A stretch of DNA of 64,000 nucleotides from contig JABUFC010000003.1 of the NCBI GenBank assembly GCA_013314715.1, positions 30,596 through 94,595 on the forward strand, read 5' to 3'. Below the pieces are notes generated by a model that saw nothing but the letters and a program-made list of their open reading frames with translations, ran no database searches and had not been told where the DNA came from. The DNA comes from Bacteroidales bacterium. Its GTDB lineage: Bacteria > Bacteroidota > Bacteroidia > Bacteroidales > GWA2-32-17. Below are positions 26,498 through 35,581 of this stretch, in pieces (positions within the stretch are counted from its first letter, which is position 1; the number at the start of each line of letters is the position of its first letter). The translations under genes and the position numbers were made by a program.

Positions 26498-28390
26498 TTA
26501 AACATCGTATTTCTTTAAAAGTTTTTCCATTTCGTCAGTAACCAATTGTGCTAATACTTTATCTTTTTCGTCTTCAGAATAAAATGTAAAGCGGTCTATT
26601 TCATCATCGTTTCTATAAACAATACCCTTATCTTCTTCGAGAACAATCAGTAAACCATCTTTTAGTAGTTGTTCTTGTAAAACCTTTTCTTCGGAATAAC
26701 TAGGTTCGTCGAGAATAACAATATCGGCTCCTTGATGTAGAATACCGTAGTCGTAAATGTCGTCTTTAGTATGTTGGAAAATGGCAATGTTTACTTCGGG
26801 GTTACGTAAAATAATTTTAACGTTTTGATCGTGTTCAGGGTTTTTGTAAAAATATTCATTATTAAAAAATACACCCTCATCGCTTAACGATCCAACAAAT
26901 ATTTTGCTATATTCATCATTAAGCATAGTTACCATTTTTTCAACCCTGGCTTGTGGAAGATAATTGCCGACGATGATGGGAATTCTGCCCTTTGTTTTTT
27001 CGTCAAAGTGTGAAAGCATTATATGACGAGGGACGTCGATACTTCCACCATATGCAGGCGCAAGGTGCATAAATACACCGGGTCCGGCATTAATTTCGAT
27101 AATTCCGAAATTTCCTTCACGCCAAGATTTTGATATATCTTGAGCAAGTACATCTATTCCTAAGCATTTAACTTTAAAATAGCGTGCAATGTTTTCAACT
27201 AATTTAACATTGTCGGGGTGAATTTTAGAAGTTACGTTAATAGAAACTCCACCTGCCGAAATATTAGCAACTCGTCGAAGGGTGATTTTTTCGCCTTCGG
27301 CAGGAATGTAGTTTAAATCTTTGTGCTGAATAGCAAGAAAGTCTTTAAGGTTGTCATCGATCTTAATTTTGCATAGTGGCGAACGCGCATTGTCTAATCT
27401 AATTTCTTTAGCATTTTCTATTTCAATCAGTTTTTCGATAGTGTCTTTGCCATTCCCTTCGACATATGCGGGAACACGTTCGAGTGCAGCAATAAACTTA
27501 CCACCAACGGCTAATAAACGATGATCGGTACCGTAAATTTGTTGTTGTACTAAAGCACCTTCGAATGGAACTCCCTGTTCTTCGGCAAGTGTTACTATTT
27601 GTCTAAATGCCTTAATAGCTTCTTCAACACTTTCTATACCTGTTGTAACTCCTTGACCTTTATGTCCGGCAACAGGTTTAACTGCCACAGGGAATCCTAA
27701 TTTTTGAGCTTCGGCTGCTACTTCTTCTTCCGAAAAGCAGTTAACTCCTTGCGGGGTTGGAAATCCACACATCATCAGAAAATCGCCTACCATGTCTTTA
27801 AACATAGTAAATTCGGTGTCTTTTATACCATCGTTGTGGAAAGTGGTAGAGCGTCCACGTAATTGTTTAACTCCATAGCCCCATTGAAATTGATTTTCTT
27901 CGTATAGATAAAAAACAGGAATATCGAGTTTTATGCCCGCTTCGATAAGTGAATAAAGGGTAGGTCCACCAAATAACGACCTGTCGAAACGAGCTTGTAA
28001 GTTAGCAAATTGTTCTTTAAAAGGGTAGTGGCTTTTATTTTCGATAGCTTGAAACCATTCACTTACAAGATAAGCAGCTGCTTTAGTAGTACTTTTATCT
28101 AAATATTCAACCGCTATAACATATTCATCGCCATCGGTAGATATACTATAATGTTGAATAAACAAATCAATATCCATTTTAAGAACAGCCATTAGTGTTT
28201 CGGCAAATAAATCGACTACGTCGGAGTGTTTTTTATTTTTTAGTAAAGGAAATTCTTTATATACTTCTTCTACAAAATCGTTAATCGAACTTTTGCTCGA
28301 GATATAAACATTAAAAACGCAGGCTGGCTTATTTAAATAATAGCTTGGTCCTGTGTAAAAATAGAATTTTGATAGTTGAAAATTACTCAT
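26498..28390 (-). CDS. Short cyanophycin synthetase-like ATP-grasp ligase with degenerate Mur-ligase half (CphA2-like)
   Basis: 630 residues; CphA1 has about 870. Residues 1-160 match the CphA N-domain (YTGPSYYLNKP near 12-22, GGPTLYSLIEAG near 141). Residues about 165-465 form an ATP-grasp domain: WGYGVKQLRGRSTT, PVAVKPVAGHKGQGVTTG (nucleotide-binding Lys238 and glycine loop), GTDHRLLAVGGK, and IIEINAGPGVFMHL with Mg ligands near Glu432 and Asn434. Then GRIPI (468-472) starts the Mur-ligase half as in CphA, but the GTNGKTTT P-loop that should follow is absent. Later M-domain motifs survive as remnants (GVFFNNEYF; ILRNPEVNIAIFQHTKDDIYDYGI) and the protein stops soon after. In CphA the ATP-grasp half adds Asp and the Mur half adds Arg. 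Loss of the latter fits CphA2, which joins ready-made beta-Asp dipeptides. The product here is inferred only. Confidence 0.85.
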   Translation of the reverse strand: MSNFQLSKFYFYTGPSYYLNKPACVFNVYISSKSSINDFVEEVYKEFPLLKNKKHSDVVDLFAETLMAVLKMDIDLFIQHYSISTDGDEYVIAVEYLDKSTTKAAAYLVSEWFQAIENKSHYPFKEQFANLQARFDRSLFGGPTLYSLIEAGIKLDIPVFYLYEENQFQWGYGVKQLRGRSTTFHNDGIKDTEFTMFKDMVGDFLMMCGFPTPQGVNCFSEEEVAAEAQKLGFPVAVKPVAGHKGQGVTTGIESVEEAIKAFRQIVTLAEEQGVPFEGALVQQQIYGTDHRLLAVGGKFIAALERVPAYVEGNGKDTIEKLIEIENAKEIRLDNARSPLCKIKIDDNLKDFLAIQHKDLNYIPAEGEKITLRRVANISAGGVSINVTSKIHPDNVKLVENIARYFKVKCLGIDVLAQDISKSWREGNFGIIEINAGPGVFMHLAPAYGGSIDVPRHIMLSHFDEKTKGRIPIIVGNYLPQARVEKMVTMLNDEYSKIFVGSLSDEGVFFNNEYFYKNPEHDQNVKIILRNPEVNIAIFQHTKDDIYDYGILHQGADIVILDEPSYSEEKVLQEQLLKDGLLIVLEEDKGIVYRNDDEIDRFTFYSEDEKDKVLAQLVTDEMEKLLKKYDV

Positions 28391-28467
28391 AAATATGAAA
28401 GTTTAAAATTTTTAGAGGGTAAAATTAAGTTAAAAAAATGGAATTAACGTTACTAAAATAAAAAATC

Positions 28468-28499
28468 TTTGGCTATAAAAAATAATTTCTATACCTTTG
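28468..28499 (+). promoter_or_regulatory. Promoter of the yceD-rpmF-plsX-fabH operon
   Basis: TTTG at 28468-28471, a 20 bp spacer and TACCTTTG at 28492-28499 match the Bacteroidota promoter exactly. The start near 28506 gives an 11 nt leader before the GTG at 28517. Confidence 0.82.
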
Positions 28500-28516
28500 C
28501 GAAAATTTTTTTGTAG

Positions 28517-29035
28517 GTGAGTAAACAGAATGATTATATTGTTCCAATTGTCGGCACAAAAGACGGTTTGCACCAATTTGACTATGAAATTGATGCATCG
28601 TTTTTGAAACAATTTAATTATTCTGAGGTGATGGATATTCATGCTCATGTGCATGTAAGTCTATACAAATCGAATCGTTTATTTGATATAAGCCTTTCTA
28701 TCAATGGCGAACTGCTCGTAGAATGCGATCGTTGTTTAGACGAATTTACAATGTCCATTGCATTTAATCATCATATTATTATTAAAGTAGAAGATAACGT
28801 TACCGACGAGAACGAAGATGTAGTATTTATGCCCGAATCTTCTACTGAAATAGATTTAGCGCCTTATGTTTTCGAAACGGTTGTTTTTTCGATACCCATG
28901 CGAAAAGTACATCCCGACGATATGCAAGGTAAAAGCCAGTGCAACCAAGAAATGATAACTAAGTTAAATCAATATTTAATAAACGATACTCCCATCGATC
29001 CACGTTGGGAATCTTTAAAAGGATTGTTGAATTAA
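28517..29035 (+). CDS. YceD/DUF177 family protein
   Basis: 172 residues starting with GTG, the only start between the promoter and the conserved part. DUF177 is recognised by its position before rpmF and by LLVECDRCLDEFTMSI (the paired cysteines of the family) and the acidic DENEDVVFMPESSTEIDLAPYV-type region. Members are tied to large-subunit rRNA maturation and are nearly always next to rpmF; the biochemical function is not settled. First gene of yceD-rpmF-plsX-fabH. Confidence 0.88.
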   Translation: MSKQNDYIVPIVGTKDGLHQFDYEIDASFLKQFNYSEVMDIHAHVHVSLYKSNRLFDISLSINGELLVECDRCLDEFTMSIAFNHHIIIKVEDNVTDENEDVVFMPESSTEIDLAPYVFETVVFSIPMRKVHPDDMQGKSQCNQEMITKLNQYLINDTPIDPRWESLKGLLN

Positions 29036-29048
29036 AAAATTATAGAAA

Positions 29049-29234
29049 ATGCCACATCCAAAGAGAAAACACTCGAAACAGAGAAGAGACAAAAGAAGAA
29101 CTCATTACAAAGCTTCTTTACCAACTTTAGCAACTTGTTCCAATTGCGGTGCAACTATTGTTTATCATCATGTTTGCCCAGAATGCGGTTTTTATCGCGG
29201 TAAAAAAGCAATTGAGAAAGAAGTAACTGCTTAA
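29049..29234 (+). CDS. rpmF: 50S ribosomal protein L32
   Basis: 61 residues, typical of L32. The basic N-terminus PHPKRKHSKQRRDKRR and a zinc ribbon CSNC...CPEC (four cysteines) are present, so this is the zinc-binding form. It starts 13 bp after the DUF177 gene and precedes plsX, the widely conserved coupling of ribosome and membrane-lipid synthesis. Confidence 0.97.
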   Translation: MPHPKRKHSKQRRDKRRTHYKASLPTLATCSNCGATIVYHHVCPECGFYRGKKAIEKEVTA

Positions 29235-29249
29235 GTTAGTTAAAGTACA

Positions 29250-30185
29250 ATGAGGCTAGGGATAGACATTATGGGGGGTGATTATGCTCCCCAAGTTCCT
29301 ATGCAAGGAACAATAATGGCTTTAGAGCATTTACCCAGCAATATCAAAATGGTATTGTTTGGCGATGCTGCTTTTATTGAGTCATATTTAAAAGACAATG
29401 GGATACGTGATCCCCGTATCGAAATTGTTCCAACTACAGAAGTTATCGAGATGCACGAATCGCCGGCACAAGCATTTCTTCAAAAACATAATTCGTCGAT
29501 AAGTGTTGGCTTTCAATATCTTAAAGACGATAAAATTGATAATTTTGCTAGTGCTGGGAGTACTGGAGCTATGATGGTGGGTGCTATGCAGGTGATAAAA
29601 GTAATAGAAGGCATAAATCGCCCATGCATTGCTTCGTTGGTGCCTAAACCCGATGGCAATTATTCTATCATTGCTGATGTTGGATTAAATCCCGATGCTA
29701 AGCCTGATGTTTTAAATCAATATGCTATTATAGCGAGCAAATATGCACAATTTGTTTTAGGTGTTGAAAAACCAAAAGTAGCATTGTTAAATATTGGCTC
29801 AGAACCCGAAAAAGGAAATTTATTAGCCAAAGCTACTTACGAGTTAATGAAAGAAAATAAAGAAATTAATTTTATCGGCAATGTTGAAGGATTCGATGTC
29901 TTGAAAAATAAAGCCGATGTTATTATTACCGATGGATTTGTTGGAAATATTGTGCTTAAAATGGCAGAGGGCTTTTATTCGGCAATGAAAAAAAGAAATA
30001 TTCAAGACGAATACTTACAAAAATTTAATTTTGAAAATTATGGAGGCACTCCTGTTTTAGGAGTTAATAAGCCTATCATTATTGGTCATGGGGCTTCTAC
30101 CCCAAAAGCTATAATGAATATGATTATACATACTTATAAGGTGACTAAAGCAGAATTAGTAGAAAAATTAAAAGAAGCTTTTTAA
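29250..30185 (+). CDS. plsX: Phosphate acyltransferase PlsX
   Basis: 311 residues. It converts acyl-ACP to acyl-phosphate, feeding PlsY in phospholipid synthesis. Signatures are the N-terminal [22 protein letters not shown], the [12 protein letters not shown] loop, [12 protein letters not shown] and NVEGFDV, then TDGFVGN and [14 protein letters not shown] near the C-terminus. It is cytoplasmic and peripheral on the membrane. Between rpmF (15 bp) and fabH (11 bp). Confidence 0.97.
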   Translation: MRLGIDIMGGDYAPQVPMQGTIMALEHLPSNIKMVLFGDAAFIESYLKDNGIRDPRIEIVPTTEVIEMHESPAQAFLQKHNSSISVGFQYLKDDKIDNFASAGSTGAMMVGAMQVIKVIEGINRPCIASLVPKPDGNYSIIADVGLNPDAKPDVLNQYAIIASKYAQFVLGVEKPKVALLNIGSEPEKGNLLAKATYELMKENKEINFIGNVEGFDVLKNKADVIITDGFVGNIVLKMAEGFYSAMKKRNIQDEYLQKFNFENYGGTPVLGVNKPIIIGHGASTPKAIMNMIIHTYKVTKAELVEKLKEAF

Positions 30186-30196
30186 ATATTGTTTCA

Positions 30197-31195
30197 ATGA
30201 GTAAGATTAATGCTGTTATTACAGGTGTAGGAGCTTATGTTCCTGAATATATTTTAACCAATGAAGAGCTAAGTCGCATGGTAGATACAAGCGACGAATG
30301 GATAATGACTCGAATTGGTATAAAAGAACGTCATATTCTTAAAGAACAAGGCAAAGGAGCAAGTGATTTAGGCACAGAAGCGGTAAAACAAGTGCTTGCA
30401 AAAACAAATACCAAACCCGAAGAAATAGATTTGTTGATTTGTGCTACCGTTACACCCGATATGCAATTTCCTGCTACTGCCAATATTATTTGCGATAAAG
30501 TAGGCATAAAAAATGCTTTTAGTTACGATATAAATGCAGGATGTAGTGGTTTTTTATATTCTCTTGCTACGGCAGCAAAATTTGTAGAAAGTGGTAAGTT
30601 TAAAAAAGTAATTGTGGTAGGGGCCGAAAAAATGTCGTCTATTGTTGATTATACCGATAGAACTACGTGCCCAATTTTTGGCGATGGTTCGGGTGCTGTT
30701 TTATTAGAACCTACTACCGACGAATTTGGCATTATGGATGAAATACTCCAATCGGATGGAGTAGGTCGTGTACACCTTCACCAAAAAGCGGGAGGATCTC
30801 TAAAACCTGCTAGTTTTGAAACGGTTGCCGCACGCGAGCATTTTATTTATCAAGAAGGACAACCTGTTTTCAAATGGGCAGTTTCTAAAATGGCAGATGT
30901 TAGCGTTGAAATAATGAAACGCAATAATATTACTCCCGAAACATTAGCATGGCTTGTACCCCATCAAGCCAATATGCGTATTATTGAAGCTACTGCTAAT
31001 CGTATGGGAATAAGTAAAGATCAGGTTATGATTAATATTGAGCGTTATGGTAACACTACATCGGCTACTATTCCGCTTTGTTTATATGAATGGGAACCTA
31101 AACTTAAAAAAGGCGATAATATTATTTTAGCAGCTTTTGGTGCTGGATTTACATGGGGAGCTATTTATTTGAAATGGGGATATAATGGGAAATAA
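30197..31195 (+). CDS. fabH: 3-oxoacyl-[ACP] synthase III
   Basis: 332 residues, thiolase fold. It starts fatty-acid synthesis by condensing an acyl-CoA with malonyl-ACP. The Cys-His-Asn triad is Cys116 ([10 protein letters not shown]), His256 (VPHQANMRI) and Asn286 ([10 protein letters not shown]); the [10 protein letters not shown] and FGAGFTWGA loops are intact. Last gene of the operon, closed by the hairpin at 31218-31249. Confidence 0.97.
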   Translation: MSKINAVITGVGAYVPEYILTNEELSRMVDTSDEWIMTRIGIKERHILKEQGKGASDLGTEAVKQVLAKTNTKPEEIDLLICATVTPDMQFPATANIICDKVGIKNAFSYDINAGCSGFLYSLATAAKFVESGKFKKVIVVGAEKMSSIVDYTDRTTCPIFGDGSGAVLLEPTTDEFGIMDEILQSDGVGRVHLHQKAGGSLKPASFETVAAREHFIYQEGQPVFKWAVSKMADVSVEIMKRNNITPETLAWLVPHQANMRIIEATANRMGISKDQVMINIERYGNTTSATIPLCLYEWEPKLKKGDNIILAAFGAGFTWGAIYLKWGYNGK

Positions 31196-31217
31196 TAATT
31201 TTTAATATAATTTTAAT

Positions 31218-31249
31218 AAAAAAGCTGTTCATTTAGGACAGCTTTTTTT
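31218..31249. terminator. Terminator after fabH, shared with the convergent unit
   Basis: AAAAAGCTGTTC pairs with GGACAGCTTTTT (12 bp with one G-T pair, loop ATTTA), followed by T7 on the plus strand; the A run before it makes it work on the minus strand as well. Confidence 0.87.
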
Positions 31250-31259
31250 ATGCCTTGTT

Positions 31260-31853
31260 CTATTCAATGGTACTTTTATATGCACCTGATAAATAAAAAT
31301 GTAATTGAAGTCCAATTATATTATAGTACTTGTTTATTGACCCATATATCGAAATTCCGGTACCAATATCGTAAAAGGGTTTAAAGGTTAAATCTATAGT
31401 GCCAAAAATTCCAGGTTGGCTAAAACCTCTATACCATTTTTCTAATTTCCCGTCTTTCCATTCTGTATGATCGAGAGTACCTCCATATGAGTAGCTTATA
31501 CCTCCAAATGCAGCAAGATTGAAATATCTGGTTTCTTTACGTTGGCCTACAGTAAAATAAAAGTCGTTTAATCGCTGAAGGGTGGGCTTAGTTAAAAATA
31601 CATCGGAAGATACATGATAACCAATTTGAAAATATACCTTTTTAACTTTAAAACTATATGCAAATGTAGTGTTATATTCTATTTGCGATAACCAAAAATG
31701 ATAACCCATTCCTTGCCCTATTTTAAACCAATTGGATCCTTTTTTATAAATCTTATTACCAATAATAAATGTTTCGTCTTGTGTTTCTTGTGAAAAAGTA
31801 ATGAACGAAGCAATTGAAAAAAATAATATAAAAAAGAAAATTTTGAACTTCAT
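31260..31853 (-). CDS. Exported, probably outer-membrane beta-barrel protein of unknown function
   Basis: 197 residues. A signal peptide (KFKIFFFILFFSIASFITFSQ) is followed by a chain of aromatic-rich beta strands (WFKIGQGMGYHFWLSQIEYN, FAYSFKVKKVYFQIGYHV, YFNLAAFGGISYSYGG, GIFGTIDLTFKPFYDIGTGI). The pattern suggests a small barrel, but no family was recognised. It overlaps the DUF3109 gene by 1 bp and is the last gene of the gpmI unit. Confidence 0.75.
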   Translation of the reverse strand: MKFKIFFFILFFSIASFITFSQETQDETFIIGNKIYKKGSNWFKIGQGMGYHFWLSQIEYNTTFAYSFKVKKVYFQIGYHVSSDVFLTKPTLQRLNDFYFTVGQRKETRYFNLAAFGGISYSYGGTLDHTEWKDGKLEKWYRGFSQPGIFGTIDLTFKPFYDIGTGISIYGSINKYYNIIGLQLHFYLSGAYKSTIE

Positions 31854-32431
31854 TATTTCGCTTTTTTATTGTTTACAAACTCGGCTGCCTGCAATAATTT
31901 ATCATACCATTCTTGTCCAAAATATTCGATGAGTGCATCTTTACATGCTTCGTAAACTTTTATGTTATTTTTTTTCCCATTTTCAATAGCAGGTTTGCAA
32001 ATATTCCATGCATGATAATTTATAGCTATAAACGAAGAGTATTTAGTAAGTCGAATGGGGTATAGAAAACACGAAATAGGCTTTCGAAATGATATTTTAT
32101 TATCCAAAAAAGCCTTTTCGATACTACAATAAGCAATATTATTTTCGAAACATGTAAATACACATTCTTTATTTTGATTGAGTTGAGTAACTTTATCGCC
32201 ATCATTATCAATAAAATAAAAGCCAAATTGTTGTATAGTTTGTAATGATTTATGTGGTAGATATTTTTGAATAATGTTTATATTTTCTTCAATTTTAATA
32301 ATTTCATGATCTTCGAGAGGGGCTCCTGAGTCGCCTTCAACGCAGCAGGCACCTTTGCAATGCATTAGATGGCATGCAAAGGGTTGCTCAATTACATCTA
32401 AACTAACAATAGTATGGTCAATTTGAATCAT
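31853..32431 (-). CDS. DUF3109 family cysteine-rich protein
   Basis: 192 residues, cytoplasmic. The N-terminal CHLMHCKGACCVEGDSGAPL and later ECVFTCFENNIAYCSIEKA and PISCFLYPIRL give the clustered cysteines of DUF3109 (YkgJ-related), a family thought to bind iron-sulfur or zinc; its reaction is unknown. It overlaps gpmI by 4 bp (ATGA), so translation is coupled to a glycolytic gene. Confidence 0.88.
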   Translation of the reverse strand: MIQIDHTIVSLDVIEQPFACHLMHCKGACCVEGDSGAPLEDHEIIKIEENINIIQKYLPHKSLQTIQQFGFYFIDNDGDKVTQLNQNKECVFTCFENNIAYCSIEKAFLDNKISFRKPISCFLYPIRLTKYSSFIAINYHAWNICKPAIENGKKNNIKVYEACKDALIEYFGQEWYDKLLQAAEFVNNKKAK

Positions 32432-33951
32432 CGAACAAGTATTTTACCGGTCATTTCGGGTGGTATTGGAATGCCCATTAATGTTAATATAGTGGGTGCC
32501 ACATCGGATAAAATTCCAGGTTCAATAGTTTGATACTGTTTTGACACAAGAATAGAGGGGACTGGGTTCAATGAATGAGCTGTATTGGGTGTGCCATCGG
32601 GGTTAATGGTGTAGTCGGCATTGCCGTGGTCGGCAATGATGAGGGCTTCGTAGCCGTGAGCAAGAGCGGCTTCGATAACTTTGCCCACGCAATCGTCGAC
32701 TACTTTTACTGCTTTAATGATAGCGTCATAAACTCCGGTATGTCCTACCATATCGCCATTGGCAAAGTTAAGGCATATAAAATCGTGTTTTTGTTGCTTT
32801 ATTTCGTTTATTACCGATTCACAAACTAGAGGAGCACTCATTTCGGGTTGAAGGTCGTATGTTGCAACTTTAGGCGAAGGTATGAGTATGCGTTTTTCAT
32901 TTTCAAAAATTTCTTCGCGTCCTCCTGAAAAGAAAAAAGTAACGTGTGGATATTTTTCGGTTTCTGCTATACGTAATTGTTTAAGACCTAGTTTAGATAA
33001 AACTTCTCCTAACGTATGGTTTACATTAACATTATCGAATAGAACATCGATATTTTTGAATGATTCGTCGTAACGTGTCATAGTAAAATAATGTAACGGA
33101 ATAGTGTGCATGCCCCATTCAGGCATATCTTTTTGTGTAAGTACGGTTGTTATTTCACGAAGTCGGTCTGTTCTGAAATTAAAACATAAAAATACATCTT
33201 CTTGTTTTATTTGAGCAAGTGGTTGTTGGTTTTCATTAACAAAAACAACAGGTTTAATAAATTCGTCGGTAATGCCTTCGTCGTAAGATTCTTGAATGGC
33301 TTGTAAAATATTAGTAGATTTTTTTCCAATACCATTGACCATGGCATCGTATCCTTGTTTTATGCGTTCCCAGCGTTTGTCTCTATCCATGGTATAATAG
33401 CGCCCTGAAAGGGTAGCGGCATATGCACCAGTAGGTTTTATGCGTTCTATAACTTCTTTAACATAATGAATACCACTGTGTGGGTCGGTATCTCGTCCGT
33501 CGGTTAGGAAATGAACGGCAATGTCTTTTACGCCATTTTGTTGGGCAAGTTCGCATAAGCGTATTAAATGTTCTTGGTGGGAGTGTACACCGCCATCGCT
33601 TACCAAGCCAAGTAAATGAAAAGTTACTTGTTTATTTTTAGCGATTTCGAATGCTTTTAATAAATTCTCATTTTTTTCGAGTGTGTGTTCTTTAATGGCT
33701 TTATTTATGCGAACAAAATCTTGGTATATGATTCTACCGGAGCCAATATTTAAATGTCCTACTTCGCTATTGCCCATTTGTCCATCGGGCAAGCCTACAT
33801 TTTCTCCGCTTGTTAAAAGGTAGCTGTGTGGATAAAGATTCGTTAATTTGTCAATATTGGGTGTGCCGGCTGTATAAATAGCATCCGATTTAGTTTTATC
33901 GCCAATACCCCAGCCGTCGAGTATCATTAAGAGAAATTTGGTTTTTATCAT
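32428..33951 (-). CDS. gpmI: 2,3-bisphosphoglycerate-independent phosphoglycerate mutase
   Basis: 507 residues, alkaline-phosphatase superfamily, interconverting 3- and 2-phosphoglycerate with two Mn ions. Asp12 (LMILDGWG) and phospho-acceptor Ser62 (GNSEVGHLNIG) are present, as are the substrate-site HFLTDGRDTDPHSG and GRYYTMDRDKRWER segments and the C-terminal metal site NFANGDMVGHTG with ADHGN and HS. First gene of gpmI-DUF3109-unknown. It is the only clear lower-glycolysis gene in the window besides the enolase-family gene. Confidence 0.97.
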   Translation of the reverse strand: MIKTKFLLMILDGWGIGDKTKSDAIYTAGTPNIDKLTNLYPHSYLLTSGENVGLPDGQMGNSEVGHLNIGSGRIIYQDFVRINKAIKEHTLEKNENLLKAFEIAKNKQVTFHLLGLVSDGGVHSHQEHLIRLCELAQQNGVKDIAVHFLTDGRDTDPHSGIHYVKEVIERIKPTGAYAATLSGRYYTMDRDKRWERIKQGYDAMVNGIGKKSTNILQAIQESYDEGITDEFIKPVVFVNENQQPLAQIKQEDVFLCFNFRTDRLREITTVLTQKDMPEWGMHTIPLHYFTMTRYDESFKNIDVLFDNVNVNHTLGEVLSKLGLKQLRIAETEKYPHVTFFFSGGREEIFENEKRILIPSPKVATYDLQPEMSAPLVCESVINEIKQQKHDFICLNFANGDMVGHTGVYDAIIKAVKVVDDCVGKVIEAALAHGYEALIIADHGNADYTINPDGTPNTAHSLNPVPSILVSKQYQTIEPGILSDVAPTILTLMGIPIPPEMTGKILVR

Positions 33952-34064
33952 ATTGCAAAATTTTTTACAAAGTAACCTAAAAAAAATAAACTAAACCATA
34001 ACAAATAGGGTACACTTTTGAATAAATTTTATAATTACTTAAAATTTGTTAATGTAATGATGGT

Positions 34065-34096
34065 TTTGGCAGTCTCAGCAAAAATATTTATCTTTG
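34065..34096 (+). promoter_or_regulatory. Promoter of the GRAM-like protein gene
   Basis: TTTG at 34065-34068, 20 bp, TATCTTTG at 34089-34096: exact match to the Bacteroidota promoter. The start near 34103 gives a leader of about 17 nt before ATG 34120. Confidence 0.72.
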
Positions 34097-34119
34097 ATGT
34101 TCAACACTCTATTTAAAAT

Positions 34120-34440
34120 ATGAAAAATAAAAGCCGTAAATATTTATTGATAGTTGCAGCAACATTATATACCACCGACTCTAAACAAAATATAAAGCAT
34201 ATTGAAGGAAAAATTAAAATATCAAACGATAGTTTGTTTTTTATTGCGACATCAAAAACCAACAGGCTTTATAAATTGCAAATACCCATTCAATCGATAT
34301 TTGATGTAATCAAAAAAAATAGTTTAGGATTTATTCCTAATATTTTAATATTTAAAACTCAACAAGGCGATTATAAATTTGCTGTATATGCTCGCGAACA
34401 AGTGGTGCATTTAGTAACGCAACTTCAAAATAAAGAATAG
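34120..34440 (+). CDS. Small GRAM/PH-like domain protein
   Basis: 106 residues, no signal peptide. The order GKIKISNDSLFFIAT, NRLYKLQIPIQSIFDVI and PNILIFKTQQGDYKFAVY, ending in a helix, follows the GRAM/PH-like fold: a beta barrel capped by a helix. Such domains bind lipids or proteins. The assignment is by pattern only. It is monocistronic with a strong own promoter, which argues for a real gene in spite of its size. Confidence 0.72.
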   Translation: MKNKSRKYLLIVAATLYTTDSKQNIKHIEGKIKISNDSLFFIATSKTNRLYKLQIPIQSIFDVIKKNSLGFIPNILIFKTQQGDYKFAVYAREQVVHLVTQLQNKE

Positions 34441-34450
34441 ATAATGTTTT

Positions 34451-35338
34451 TTAAGTTTTTTGAGCTTTTTGAGCAATATATAAACCAATAATTACAATAA
34501 CAATTCCAATTATTTTAACAAAAGTAAGAGTTTCGTTGAATAGTAAATACGAAGCAATAGCTGTAATAATGGGTATAAGATTGGTAAAAACACTGGTACG
34601 GCTTACACCAATTTCGCGTACGGCATAAGTATAAAACATATACGAAAATGATGAAGGAAAAATACCGAGTAATAAAAGCACTAACCATAACAATGGATGA
34701 ATATTGTCAATATTAAATGTCGGAAAGTCAATAAAAAAGAATAGAGGGACAAAAAACGGAATTCCTAATAAGTTTTGATAAGTAATAATGCTTAGAGCTG
34801 AGTAATCGTGTGCAATGTGTCGAATAATTAAAGTATAAGCAATGGCCGAAATGACAGCTACTAAAACAAGCGAAACACCTAAAAGCGATGCTGTAAACTC
34901 AAAATTTTTATTAAGCATAGTAAAAAAAACGCCAACAACCGATATTACAATACCGATAAAATTTTTAATGTTGATTTTTTCTTTAAAAAAGAGCCACGCA
35001 CCCCAAGGCACAAAGAGTGGTATGGTAGAAATTAAAATAGAACCTATGGTGGGAGAAATATATTTTAAGCCATAGGTTTCACCAATAAAATAAAGAAAAG
35101 GCTCAAAAAAAGCCAAAATTATAAACCAATGTATATGATTTCGTTTAATAGGCTTAAGTACTTTTAGCATTTTTCCTAATACAATTAGAAATGAACATGA
35201 GATAATTAAACGAATTAGAACGATAGAAATAGGATTTAGAGTATTAAGTGAGTATTTAGTGCCAATAAACGACATTCCCCAGAATATCATTGCAAGCAGG
35301 AGACCTCCATAAATTTTTATCAAATTTGACGCTTTCAT
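34451..35338 (-). CDS. EamA/DMT-family transporter
   Basis: About 295 residues, ten predicted membrane helices in two EamA repeats (GLLLAMIFWGMSFIGTKY for the first, LGVSLVLVAVISAIAYTLIIRHI for the second). The longest frame starts at 35359, but that codon lies inside a perfect -7 element (TACTTTTG, 35364-35357), so the ATG at 35338 is the better start. The family exports metabolites or drugs; substrate unknown. Confidence 0.9.
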   Translation of the reverse strand: MKASNLIKIYGGLLLAMIFWGMSFIGTKYSLNTLNPISIVLIRLIISCSFLIVLGKMLKVLKPIKRNHIHWFIILAFFEPFLYFIGETYGLKYISPTIGSILISTIPLFVPWGAWLFFKEKINIKNFIGIVISVVGVFFTMLNKNFEFTASLLGVSLVLVAVISAIAYTLIIRHIAHDYSALSIITYQNLLGIPFFVPLFFFIDFPTFNIDNIHPLLWLVLLLLGIFPSSFSYMFYTYAVREIGVSRTSVFTNLIPIITAIASYLLFNETLTFVKIIGIVIVIIGLYIAQKAQKT

Positions 35339-35356
35339 GAATAAACGATTCCATTG

Positions 35357-35364
35357 CAAAAGTA
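35357..35364 (-). promoter_or_regulatory. -7 element of the DMT transporter gene
   Basis: TACTTTTG on the minus strand matches TAnnTTTG exactly. A start near 35350 gives a 12 nt leader before the ATG at 35338 and excludes the ATG at 35359. Confidence 0.6.
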
Positions 35365-35520
35365 TCTACTTTTAATGAGGTTTAAAAATCTAAATATATT
35401 TTATTCGATTCTTTAATTTAAAAATAACTTTGAGACTTGAAAATATTAGTATTTTTTATGTGAAAAACAAATAAATTTTTCAATTAAATATCTTAACAAT
35501 TCTTAACTTGTATAAAGCAG

Positions 35521-35552
35521 TTGTTTTTTTACAGAATAAATGATTACCTTCG
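35521..35552 (+). promoter_or_regulatory. Promoter of the FKBP lipoprotein gene
   Basis: GTTG ending at 35523, a 21 bp spacer and TACCTTCG at 35545-35552 (one mismatch in each box). The start near 35559 lies after the ATG at 35540 and before the ATG at 35582. Confidence 0.6.
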
Positions 35553-35581
35553 CATCCAAATTAACGTTTAAAATTATTTTT

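Noticed and set aside
35540..35581. Upstream ATG of the FKBP gene
   Set aside because: It lies before the predicted transcription start and would spoil the lipoprotein signal.
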